A model generated the notes under the pieces. The model did not search any database, had not been told where the DNA came from, and was given only the letters and a program-made list of their open reading frames with translations. Made by a program: the position numbers and the translations under genes. Shown here piece after piece: positions 1-5,660 of a stretch of 5,660 nucleotides of DNA. Every line of letters starts with the position of its first letter. The stretch's first letter is position 1. The DNA is from Methylobacter sp. (GTDB taxonomy: Bacteria; Pseudomonadota; Gammaproteobacteria; Methylococcales; Methylomonadaceae), in the NCBI GenBank assembly GCA_028714995.1, contig JAQTLI010000214.1:1-5660 (forward strand), written 5' to 3'.

Positions 1-297
1 GGCTTGAGAAATACCAAAACCCAGTTGCGTCATATCTTCCGTGCGGGTACTAAAGCTATCAACCGGCAGACTCATGGCATTGAAACTGATTTGAGGATCG
101 GGCAAGCTGCCTTCCTGCGACGGAATTGCGGCCATCGCCTTGGCACGAGCCAGCATTTGCGCCAGATTAGGGTTATCTTGAACAACTTTTTGGGTTGCTG
201 TATCAAGCATTAATGGCGTTTGCTCTGTAGCGGCGGCCACGCTGCAGGTAAAAAACAGTAGCGCCAGAAGATGCTTTAATCCGAAAAAGAATGGCAT
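1..297 (-). CDS. TolC-family outer-membrane efflux protein, N-terminal part (cut by window edge)
   Basis: The reverse strand reads open from an ATG at 297 down to base 1, giving 99 residues with no stop, so the C-terminal three quarters or more lie outside the window (family members are usually 400-480 aa). The protein begins MPFFFGLKHLLALLFFTCSV, a Sec signal peptide with a hydrophobic core at about residues 10-23 and likely cleavage in the VAAA stretch near residues 20-23. The mature part has a predicted helix (LDTATQKVVQDNPNLAQMLARAKA) and then the block SLPDPQISFNAMSLPVDSF (about residues 64-82) ending in TQLGFGISQ. In my knowledge this block marks outer-membrane components of RND-type metal or drug efflux pumps (CusC/CzcC-like). 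Such proteins form a trimeric channel across the outer membrane and periplasm. A GAGGA ribosome-binding site five bases upstream supports the start. The pump partners would be expected beyond the left edge. Substrate cannot be told from this fragment. Confidence 0.85.
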   Translation of the reverse strand, partial: MPFFFGLKHLLALLFFTCSVAAATEQTPLMLDTATQKVVQDNPNLAQMLARAKAMAAIPSQEGSLPDPQISFNAMSLPVDSFSTRTEDMTQLGFGISQA

Positions 298-302
298 GGT
301 CG

Positions 303-307
303 TCCTC
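303..307 (-). promoter_or_regulatory. Ribosome-binding site of the TolC-family gene
   Basis: GAGGA on the reverse strand lies five bases before the ATG at 297. It fixes that ATG as the start of the signal-peptide-bearing reading frame. Confidence 0.7.
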
Positions 308-317
308 GCAATTAGGT

Positions 318-326
318 TTTATAGCA
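318..326 (-). promoter_or_regulatory. Candidate extended -10 promoter for the TolC-family gene
   Basis: The reverse strand reads TGCTATAAA, matching an extended -10 element (TGn followed by a TATAAT-like hexamer with one mismatch). No recognisable -35 hexamer stands 16-18 bases upstream, which extended -10 promoters can tolerate. Transcription would start near base 311, leaving a very short leader of about 14 bases that still contains the ribosome-binding site. A perfect TTGACA lies further upstream (bases 410-415, reverse strand), but no good -10 stands at the right distance from it. If this site is real, the efflux gene has its own promoter and is not simply read through from acnA. Confidence 0.35.
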
Positions 327-473
327 TCGGCAAACAACGAGACTTACCGGCACACTGAGGAAAGCGCTGTGCTAACCAATCGTTGGCCATCTTGATTAGT
401 TGGGTTTCATGTCAAAGCAGACCCGACGACTACTGCGTATGATTAACCTTCCGAGAGTCGCTAATCCCCAAAA

Positions 474-3164
474 TCACACTAATTTCTTCAAAACCGTGCG
501 GAGGATACCGCCGTCCCGATAGTATTGGATTTCTATCGGCGTATCAATACGGCTTATGGTTTTAAAGATCGTGACGGTTCCATCAGGCGCCGTTGCAGAA
601 ACATTAATTTCCTGTTGCGGTGCCGATGTATCGGAAATATCGATAGCAAAAGTTTCTACTCCGGTTAATTTCAAGCTTTTAGCCGATTCACCTTTCGCAA
701 ATTGCAGCGGCAAAATACCCATGCCGATCAGGTTGCTGCGGTGGATTCTTTCGTAACTCTCGGCGATGACCGCTTTTACGCCCTGCATAAACGGGCCTTT
801 TGCCGCCCAGTCGCGGGACGAGCCGGAGCCGTATTCCTTGCCGGCAAGGATGCACAGCGGTATGCCGGCATCTTTATATTTCATCGCGGCATCAAAAAAA
901 GTCATCCGTTCGCCAGTTGGATGATAGACCGTAACATTGCCTTCAACGCCCTGAACCAGCAGGTTTCGAATGCGGATATTAGCGAAGGTACCCCGACTCA
1001 TTAGCTGATCGTTGCCCCGGCGCGAACCGTAACTGTTCCAGTCTTTTTGCTCTATGCCCTTCCCCAAAAGGTATAACGCCGCAGGAGAACCGGGGGCAAT
1101 TTGACCTGCCGGTGAAATGTGATCGGTGGTGACGGAATCGCCGAACAGGGCCAGCACCCGCATGCCGGTAAGCGGGCGTATCTCTTGTCGATCTGGGGTC
1201 AGCCCTTCAAAGAACGGCGGTTTTCTGATGTAGGTCGATTTCTCGTTCCATGCATACAGTTCGGTGCCGCTGACTTCCACCTTCTGCCATGCCTTGGTGC
1301 CGGTAAAAACATCTGCATAACGTTCCCGGAACATCTCCGGCGTTACAAACTGCCTGATCACTTCAGCCACTTCCCAAGGCTCAGGCCAGATGTCTTTCAG
1401 GTAAACCGGCTTGCCATCCCTGCCCTCGCCAAGAGGTTCGCGGGTAATATCCAGTGCAGTTGACCCCGCCAGCGCATAGGCAACGACCAGCGGCGGAGAG
1501 GCCAGATAGTTGCTCTTGGTAAGCGGATGCACGCGCCCTTCAAAATTCCTGTTTCCTGACAGCACCGCTGAAACGACCAGATCGTTTTCCAGTATCGCTT
1601 TTTCAACGGATTCATCCAGCGGACCGGAGTTGCCGATGCAGGTGGTGCAGCCATAGCCCACCAGATAGAAGCCAAGCTGCTCCAGAAAACCAAGCAGGCC
1701 TGACTGCTTTAGGTAATCCGTTACCACCAACGAGCCGGGAGCCAGCGAGGTTTTGACATAGTTTTTAACTTTCAGGCCCCGCTCTACCGCCTTTTTGGCA
1801 ACCAGACCTGCTGCCAGCATGACAGACGGGTTGCTGGTATTGGTACAGGAGGTGATCGCTGCGATGACGACTGCGCCATGGGTGATTTTCTCATGTGCAT
1901 CATTCCTCGACACGATGCCGCTGCGTTCCAGATCCTGCCCAGACAACCCCATGCCCTTGATGCCAACCGGTGTGGTCAGGGTTTGCCGGTATGTCGGCCC
2001 TACCTGGCTGAGGGAGATGCGGTCTTGCGGACGCTTAGGGCCTGCAAGCGAAGGCTCAATGGTGCCGAGATCGACTTCCATGAGCTGCGTGAATTCGGGG
2101 TCCGGCGTACTGTCGGTGCGGAACAGTCCCTGTTCCTTGGCATAACGCTCGGTAAGGTCGATCAGCTCCGCACTGCGCCCGGTGAGGCGCATGTAACTGA
2201 GGGTCTCGTCATCGACAGGAAAGAAACTCACCGTCGAACCCTGCTCAGGCGCCATATTACTGAGGGTGGCCCGATCCGGAATGCTCAAGTTGGTCAGCCC
2301 GGCGCCGTAAAACTCAATGAACTTCCCTACCACACCAAAGTCCCTGCAAAGCTCCGTAATGCGCAGCACCAGATCCGTAGCGGTAACGCCCGGCGGCAGC
2401 ATTCCGGTCAACTTAATGCCGACGACATCGGGAACCAGCATGTAGATGGGCTGATCCAGCATCACCGCTTCGGCCTCAATGCCACCGACACCCCAGCCGA
2501 GCACGCCCAGCCCATTGATCATGGGCGTATGCGAATCGGTGCCGACGCAGCTGTCGGGATAACAAACGTTATTCTTGTTACGGAAGACAACGTGCGCAAG
2601 GTATTCGAGGTTTACCTGATGAACGATACCTGTAGAAGGAGGCACCACGCGGAAATTTTGAAATGCCGATTGCCCCCATTTAAGGAACTCATATCTTTCG
2701 GCATTTCTTTCAAATTCGACAGTTTCGTTCAATAACAGTGCGTTGGCCTTGCCGAAATAATCCACCTGCACGGAGTGATCAATCACCAGGTCACAGGGAA
2801 TCAAGGGATTGATTTTTTTCGGATCACCGCCCAGCTGCTTCGTGGCATCCCGCATTGCGGCCAGATCCACGAGGGCCGGTACGCCGGTAAAATCCTGCAA
2901 TATCACCCGGGCCGGTTTGAAAGGTATTTCATATCGGGTGCCTTGCGTCTGCCAGTTGGCGACGCTCAAGACATGCTCTTGCGTAATTATGTCGCCGTCG
3001 CAGTTGCGCAATAAAGATTCAAGCAGGATTTTTATCGTGTGTGGTAGTCGTGAAACATTGGCAGCGCCGAAAGCCTCAAGACGAGACAAGGAATAGTACG
3101 AAACCGAGCCGATACTATCTGCTTTCAGTTGTTGACGCGCACCAAATGGATCGTGATTAATCAT
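474..3164 (-). CDS. acnA: Aconitate hydratase, AcnA type
   Basis: This 896-residue protein interconverts citrate and isocitrate via cis-aconitate in the cytoplasmic TCA cycle. The length matches AcnA/IRP-type aconitases (E. coli AcnA is about 890 aa). Family blocks appear in order: HTIKILLESLLRN (42-54), DFTGVPALVDLAAMRDA (91-107), GTDSHTPMINGLGVLGWGVG (208-227), then the [4Fe-4S] ligands Cys440 in SCTNTSNPS and Cys506/Cys509 in GYGCTTCIGNSGP. The C-terminal swivel domain carries GDSVTTDHISPAG (675-687) and GSGSSRDWAAKGP (779-791), with the active-site serine and arginine. All key residues are present and there is no frameshift. The start ATG at 3164 follows a strong GGGAGG site. It is divergent from the ferritin-like gene and upstream of the TolC-family gene on the same strand. 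AcnA enzymes are known as the more stable, stress-associated aconitases in enterobacteria. A 2-methylcitrate-pathway AcnD is less likely, because the sequence follows the standard AcnA pattern and no prp genes are seen. Confidence 0.97.
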   Translation of the reverse strand: MINHDPFGARQQLKADSIGSVSYYSLSRLEAFGAANVSRLPHTIKILLESLLRNCDGDIITQEHVLSVANWQTQGTRYEIPFKPARVILQDFTGVPALVDLAAMRDATKQLGGDPKKINPLIPCDLVIDHSVQVDYFGKANALLLNETVEFERNAERYEFLKWGQSAFQNFRVVPPSTGIVHQVNLEYLAHVVFRNKNNVCYPDSCVGTDSHTPMINGLGVLGWGVGGIEAEAVMLDQPIYMLVPDVVGIKLTGMLPPGVTATDLVLRITELCRDFGVVGKFIEFYGAGLTNLSIPDRATLSNMAPEQGSTVSFFPVDDETLSYMRLTGRSAELIDLTERYAKEQGLFRTDSTPDPEFTQLMEVDLGTIEPSLAGPKRPQDRISLSQVGPTYRQTLTTPVGIKGMGLSGQDLERSGIVSRNDAHEKITHGAVVIAAITSCTNTSNPSVMLAAGLVAKKAVERGLKVKNYVKTSLAPGSLVVTDYLKQSGLLGFLEQLGFYLVGYGCTTCIGNSGPLDESVEKAILENDLVVSAVLSGNRNFEGRVHPLTKSNYLASPPLVVAYALAGSTALDITREPLGEGRDGKPVYLKDIWPEPWEVAEVIRQFVTPEMFRERYADVFTGTKAWQKVEVSGTELYAWNEKSTYIRKPPFFEGLTPDRQEIRPLTGMRVLALFGDSVTTDHISPAGQIAPGSPAALYLLGKGIEQKDWNSYGSRRGNDQLMSRGTFANIRIRNLLVQGVEGNVTVYHPTGERMTFFDAAMKYKDAGIPLCILAGKEYGSGSSRDWAAKGPFMQGVKAVIAESYERIHRSNLIGMGILPLQFAKGESAKSLKLTGVETFAIDISDTSAPQQEINVSATAPDGTVTIFKTISRIDTPIEIQYYRDGGILRTVLKKLV

Positions 3165-3172
3165 GATAGAAA

Positions 3173-3178
3173 CCTCCC
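3173..3178 (-). promoter_or_regulatory. Ribosome-binding site of acnA
   Basis: The reverse strand reads GGGAGG eight bases before the ATG at 3164, a near-consensus Shine-Dalgarno sequence that supports the chosen acnA start. Confidence 0.8.
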
Positions 3179-3192
3179 TGCTGGGCTCGAAA

Positions 3193-3202
3193 ATATTAAT
3201 AT
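3193..3202. promoter_or_regulatory. AT-rich perfect palindrome ATATTAATAT in the acnA leader region
   Basis: A 10-bp perfect palindrome lies just downstream of the candidate acnA promoter and about 15 bases before its ribosome-binding site. It could be part of an operator, or simply AT-rich sequence. No regulator can be named from it. Confidence 0.25.
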
Positions 3203-3211
3203 CCAGAAGCA

Positions 3212-3240
3212 GCTTTAATCCGGATCTGTTGTTGCGTCAA
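3212..3240 (-). promoter_or_regulatory. Candidate acnA promoter
   Basis: The reverse strand has TTGACG (3235-3240), a five-of-six match to the -35 consensus, followed after 17 bases by TAAAGC (3212-3217), a poor -10 with three matches. The spacing is ideal but the -10 is weak, which would suit an activator-dependent promoter. Predicted transcription start is near 3205, giving a leader of about 40 bases. Confidence 0.35.
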
Positions 3241-3256
3241 GGTTTTTGATTCCATC

Positions 3257-3282
3257 TTGAGATGAGAGCCCGGCAATCTCAA
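3257..3282. repeat. Inverted repeat TTGAGAT-N12-ATCTCAA between the divergent genes
   Basis: Two perfect 7-bp arms (3257-3263 and 3276-3282) are separated by 12 bases and centred near 3269.5, so the arm centres are 19 bases apart, about two helical turns. It sits upstream of the candidate promoters of both divergent genes, at a similar distance from each. That layout would suit a binding site for a dimeric regulator acting on both. It does not match a Fur box or another operator I can name. As RNA it could form only a modest stem, and it lies outside both predicted transcripts. Confidence 0.4.
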
Positions 3283-3300
3283 CCAGCAAGAAGTTTTCTA

Positions 3301-3327
3301 TTCAAACAGGCAAAAAACCGTTATATT
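3301..3327 (+). promoter_or_regulatory. Candidate promoter of the ferritin-like gene
   Basis: TATATT (3322-3327) is a good -10 match. The best upstream hexamer is TTCAAA (3301-3306), four of six against TTGACA with a short 15-base spacer, so the -35 is poor. Transcription would start near 3334, a few bases before the Shine-Dalgarno site. Confidence 0.35.
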
Positions 3328-3349
3328 CAAATTTCATTCATTCTGACTT

Positions 3350-3355
3350 AGGAGG
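3350..3355 (+). promoter_or_regulatory. Ribosome-binding site of the ferritin-like gene
   Basis: A perfect AGGAGG stands five bases before the ATG at 3361, predicting efficient translation and fixing the start. Confidence 0.85.
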
Positions 3356-3360
3356 CTATC

Positions 3361-3798
3361 ATGGCTAACACCGGAATCGATAATAACGCAGTGGTCAAGG
3401 TACTGAATAAAATTCTGGAAACGGAATTGGCCGGCGTTGTTCGTTACACTCATTATGCATTAATGGTTTTTGGCTACAACCGCATCCCCATTGTTTCCTG
3501 GTTGCACGGCCAGGCAACCGAGTCCTTAAGTCACGCTAACGAAGCGGGTGAATTGATCACCCATCTGGACGGTCATCCTTCTTTGGGCATCGGCTCGTTA
3601 CTGGAAACCCATCGCCACGATATCGGCGATATCCTGCGGGAGTCGCTGGATCATGAAGCACTGGCATTATCCGCCTATAATGAATTACTGGAACTTGTTA
3701 ATGGGCGGCACGTTATGCTTGAGGAATATGCCCGCCGCATGATCGCCAAAGAGGAAATGCATCTGGGGGATGTGCGCAAGATGCTAAAAAAAGCCTAA
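3361..3798 (+). CDS. Bacterioferritin-like (ferritin superfamily) protein
   Basis: This 145-residue protein looks almost wholly helical, as expected for a four-helix ferritin-like fold with a di-iron centre. Candidate iron ligands are Glu22 (in LETELAGVVRY), Glu54 and His58 (in ATESLSHANEAGE), Glu99 (in LDHEALALSAY), and Glu131 with His134 (in AKEEMH, an ExxH pair). Compared by memory with E. coli Bfr (Glu18, Glu51, His54, Glu94, Glu127, His130), spacing agrees closely, but the position matching Glu51 is Ser55 (with Glu54 next to it) and that of the haem-ligand Met52 is Leu56. The chain is also slightly shorter than classical Bfr (about 155-160). It is therefore best called bacterioferritin-like: likely iron binding or oxidation, with haem binding and cage assembly unproven. 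It lies divergent from acnA and 62 bases before fumC, possibly in one transcript with it. There is no signal peptide, so it should be cytoplasmic. Confidence 0.85.
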   Translation: MANTGIDNNAVVKVLNKILETELAGVVRYTHYALMVFGYNRIPIVSWLHGQATESLSHANEAGELITHLDGHPSLGIGSLLETHRHDIGDILRESLDHEALALSAYNELLELVNGRHVMLEEYARRMIAKEEMHLGDVRKMLKKA

Positions 3799-3860
3799 CG
3801 AATAATCTAAGCATTTCGTCGGCATCCGGAAAACCGCACCCAGCATTGGCTTTGCAAATC

Positions 3861-5264
3861 ATGAAAAAGAAATCAGGCGATACCCGCACAGAGACCGACT
3901 CTTTCGGCCCTATACAAGTGCCAGCCGATAAATATTGGGGAGCGCAAACCCAGCGCTCCCTGATTAACTTCAAAATCGGCAATGAACGCCTGCCTCGCCC
4001 TTTGATCCGCGCGCTGGGCATCGTCAAGCGTTGCGCCGCGCTATCAAACATCGCGCTGAATAACATCGATGAGAAAATCGGCTACGCTATAGCTGATGCG
4101 GCTCAGGAGGTTATTGACGGCAATAGGGATGACAACTTTCCCCTTGTCGTCTGGCAGACCGGCTCCGGCACCCAGTCCAACATGAACGTTAACGAGGTGA
4201 TTTCCAATCTGGCCATTGAGCGCCTTGGCGGCGCTTTGGGATCTAAAACACCGGTTCATCCGAACGATCACTGCAACCGCAGCCAGTCTTCAAATGATGC
4301 CTTCCCAACGGCCATGCATATCGCTACGGTCGAGCAGTTGCACCACTTGTTGATCCCATCGCTTCAGCACTTGCATCGTGCACTTTCCGACAAATCCCAG
4401 TCATGGCGTGAAATAATCAAGATTGGCCGAACCCACTTGCAGGATGCAACTCCGCTGACACTGGGCCAGGAGTTTTCCGGCTATGCCGCTCAGGTGCAAC
4501 TGGGTATCGACCGAATTAACGGCAGTCTCAAACGGCTGTATCCTCTGGCACAAGGCGGCACTGCCGTGGGCACCGGCCTGAACTCAAAACCGGGTTTTGG
4601 CGACCAGTTTGCCGAAGAAGTCGCGAAGTTTACCCAGCTTCCTTTTGTCTCTGCGCCCAATAAATTCGAGGCACTGGCCGCGCATGACGCCATGGTGGAA
4701 ATCTCCGGTGTGTTAAATACCATCGCCGTCAGCCTCACTAAAATAGCCAATGATATTCGCCTGTTGAGCTCAGGCCCGCGCTCCGGCATCGGGGAACTCT
4801 GGCTGCCAGAAAATGAGCCCGGCTCGTCCATCATGCCGGGCAAGGTGAATCCGACTCAATGTGAAGCGATGACGATGGTTTGCGCGCAAGTCATGGGTAA
4901 TCACACTACCGTCACCTTTGCCGGAGCGCAAGGACATTTGGAGCTCAATGTTTTCAAGCCGGTCATAATTTATAACGTGCTCCAGTCTATCCGTCTTATC
5001 GGCGATGCCGCCATGAGTTTCACTGACCATTGCGTTGCGGGCATTGAGCCCAATGTTGACCGTATTGCCGAGCTTATGGAAAATTCGCTGATGCTGGTAA
5101 CCGCTCTTGCCCCGCGTATCGGTTACGACAATGCTGCAAAAATCGCAAAACTGGCTTTGAAAAATCGCAGCTCGTTGCGTGTTGAGGCAGTCTCCGGCGG
5201 TTTTGTGACCGAAGAGGAATTCGACAAACTCATCCGTCCGGAAGAAATGATTTTTCCAAAATAA
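3861..5264 (+). CDS. fumC: Fumarate hydratase class II (FumC)
   Basis: The enzyme reversibly hydrates fumarate to L-malate in the TCA cycle and belongs to the iron-free, homotetrameric class II fumarases of the aspartase/argininosuccinase superfamily. From the ATG at 3861 the protein has 467 residues, the same as E. coli FumC. It opens with TRTETDSFGPIQVPADKYWGAQTQRS-like sequence typical of the family. Active-site blocks follow: TGSGTQSNMNVNEV (about 100-113), NRSQSSNDAFP (139-149), GRTHLQDATPLTLGQ with His192 (the equivalent of His188), and the signature loop GSSIMPGKVNP (321-331) with the catalytic serine at 323. A TTG at 3846 in the same frame would add five residues (MALQI). I prefer the ATG because it gives the usual N-terminus, though neither start has a clear Shine-Dalgarno site. 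Aspartate ammonia-lyase is a relative, but the N-terminal and signature sequences fit fumarase better. Nothing is missing or broken. Confidence 0.96.
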   Translation: MKKKSGDTRTETDSFGPIQVPADKYWGAQTQRSLINFKIGNERLPRPLIRALGIVKRCAALSNIALNNIDEKIGYAIADAAQEVIDGNRDDNFPLVVWQTGSGTQSNMNVNEVISNLAIERLGGALGSKTPVHPNDHCNRSQSSNDAFPTAMHIATVEQLHHLLIPSLQHLHRALSDKSQSWREIIKIGRTHLQDATPLTLGQEFSGYAAQVQLGIDRINGSLKRLYPLAQGGTAVGTGLNSKPGFGDQFAEEVAKFTQLPFVSAPNKFEALAAHDAMVEISGVLNTIAVSLTKIANDIRLLSSGPRSGIGELWLPENEPGSSIMPGKVNPTQCEAMTMVCAQVMGNHTTVTFAGAQGHLELNVFKPVIIYNVLQSIRLIGDAAMSFTDHCVAGIEPNVDRIAELMENSLMLVTALAPRIGYDNAAKIAKLALKNRSSLRVEAVSGGFVTEEEFDKLIRPEEMIFPK

Positions 5265-5306
5265 TGAACAAAAGGAATATCATTAGGCACTTTTGATAAA
5301 AAAATA

Positions 5307-5313
5307 AAGAGGA
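5307..5313 (+). promoter_or_regulatory. Ribosome-binding site of the GlcG/HbpS-like gene
   Basis: AAGAGGA stands seven bases before the ATG at 5321. The 56-base gap after fumC is AT-rich and shows no terminator hairpin and no clear promoter, so read-through from fumC is plausible. Confidence 0.7.
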
Positions 5314-5320
5314 ATAAACC

Positions 5321-5660
5321 ATGCATGTAACTTACGAACTAGCTGAACAGGCAATGGCTGCGGCAATTGCCGAGTCCAAAAAAATCGGTACGCAGATGTG
5401 TATCGCTGTAGTGGATTCCGGCGCAGACTTAAAGGCGTTCGTGAGAATGGACAATGCCTGGGTAGGCAGTGTGGACATCGCCATCAAGAAAGCCAAAACC
5501 GCTTGTTTCTTCGCCATGAACACGGGACAAATCGGTCAGCTATCGCAACCGGGTGGCCCGCTTTACGGGATTGAGCATTCTAACGACGGCCTGATTACCT
5601 TTCCTGGCGGCGTTCCTATCGTTGACAAGGATGGCGTTCTCATTGGAGCTGTCGGGGTCA
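5321..5660 (+). CDS. GlcG/HbpS-family (DUF336, haem-degrading domain) protein, N-terminal part
   Basis: The frame is open from the ATG to the right edge, giving 113 residues; family members are usually about 130-145 aa, so most of the protein is present. It starts MHVTYELAEQAMAAAIAESK, with no signal peptide. Family-typical segments are CIAVVDSGADLKAFVRMDNAW (about 27-47), the helix SVDIAIKKAKTACFF with a following NTGQIGQL (50-74), and the C-terminal GGVPIVDKDGVLIGAVGV (96-113), which in full-length relatives continues into a SG-rich end. The family includes GlcG of the E. coli glycolate operon, of unknown function, and HbpS of Streptomyces, a haem-binding, redox-sensing accessory protein. 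Many members have no known role. Haem or cofactor binding is therefore a possibility, not a conclusion. It is the third plus-strand gene after the ferritin-like gene and fumC. Confidence 0.85.
   Translation, partial: MHVTYELAEQAMAAAIAESKKIGTQMCIAVVDSGADLKAFVRMDNAWVGSVDIAIKKAKTACFFAMNTGQIGQLSQPGGPLYGIEHSNDGLITFPGGVPIVDKDGVLIGAVGV

Larger units (their letters stand above)
298..473. other. Intergenic gap between acnA and the TolC-family gene
   Basis: These 176 bases separate two genes both read on the reverse strand. Apart from the candidate promoter and ribosome-binding site near its left end, the only structure seen is a small inverted repeat CCAA-TCG-TTGG (376-386). It is not followed by a T run and is too weak to call a terminator. 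No small gene with a ribosome-binding site is evident. Confidence 0.5.

Noticed and set aside
4..213. 69-codon plus-strand frame at the left edge
   Set aside because: It lies opposite the TolC-family coding sequence, which has a signal peptide, a ribosome-binding site and family motifs. The plus-strand product resembles nothing recognisable.
374..388. Small hairpin CCAA-TCG-TTGG downstream of acnA as a terminator
   Set aside because: The stem has only four Watson-Crick pairs plus two possible G-U pairs, and no T run follows on the reverse strand.
410..415. Perfect TTGACA (reverse strand) as the -35 of a promoter for the TolC-family gene
   Set aside because: No hexamer resembling TATAAT lies 15-19 bases downstream of it. 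The extended -10 nearer the gene is a better candidate.
1878..2735. 285-codon open frame on the plus strand opposite acnA
   Set aside because: It lies wholly inside the well-supported acnA gene, has no ribosome-binding site of note, and its translation (rich in His, Arg and Gln, with no family features) looks like an antisense shadow.
3781..3816. ATGCT ... AGCAT inverted repeat at the end of the ferritin-like gene as a terminator
   Set aside because: The arms are only five bases, the spacing is long and no T tract follows. It overlaps the coding end and is likely chance.
1..5660. Mobile element, CRISPR array, tRNA or other novel system
   Set aside because: I saw no transposase, terminal inverted repeats, regularly spaced repeats, tRNA-like folds or unexplained long gaps. 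The five genes occupy nearly the whole window and all belong to known families.

Overview
The window looks like ordinary chromosomal DNA from a Gram-negative proteobacterium, most likely a gammaproteobacterium. The reasons are a TolC-type outer-membrane protein, an AcnA-type aconitase, a class II fumarase of exactly the usual length, clear Shine-Dalgarno sites, and a base composition that looks close to balanced by eye. I cannot name the genus. A methanotroph or similar environmental lineage is possible, but that is only an impression.

Layout. Positions 1-297 (minus strand) hold the N-terminal 99 residues of a TolC-family outer-membrane efflux protein, running off the left edge. After a 176-base gap, 474-3164 (minus) is a complete aconitate hydratase of the AcnA type (896 aa). 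A 196-base divergent intergenic region follows, with a strong ribosome-binding site at each end, candidate promoters on both strands and a 7-bp inverted repeat in the middle. On the plus strand come a bacterioferritin-like four-helix protein (3361-3798), class II fumarase FumC (most likely 3861-5264) and the start of a GlcG/HbpS-family protein (5321 to the right edge). The three plus-strand genes are 62 and 56 bases apart with no visible terminator between them, so they may be co-transcribed.

How the genes fit together. AcnA and FumC are two TCA-cycle enzymes. In well-studied enterobacteria AcnA is the more oxidation-resistant aconitase and FumC the iron-free fumarase used when iron is short or oxidative stress is high. 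A ferritin-like protein sits between them, and a member of a family that includes haem-binding proteins follows. A common theme of iron or redox homeostasis tied to the TCA cycle is reasonable, but it is inference from family knowledge and gene order.

I saw no mobile element, CRISPR array, RNA gene or tandem repeat, and no convincing evidence of a previously undescribed system. The points most worth a second look are the ferritin-like protein, which appears to lack the haem-ligand methionine of classical bacterioferritin, and the inverted repeat in the divergent control region.
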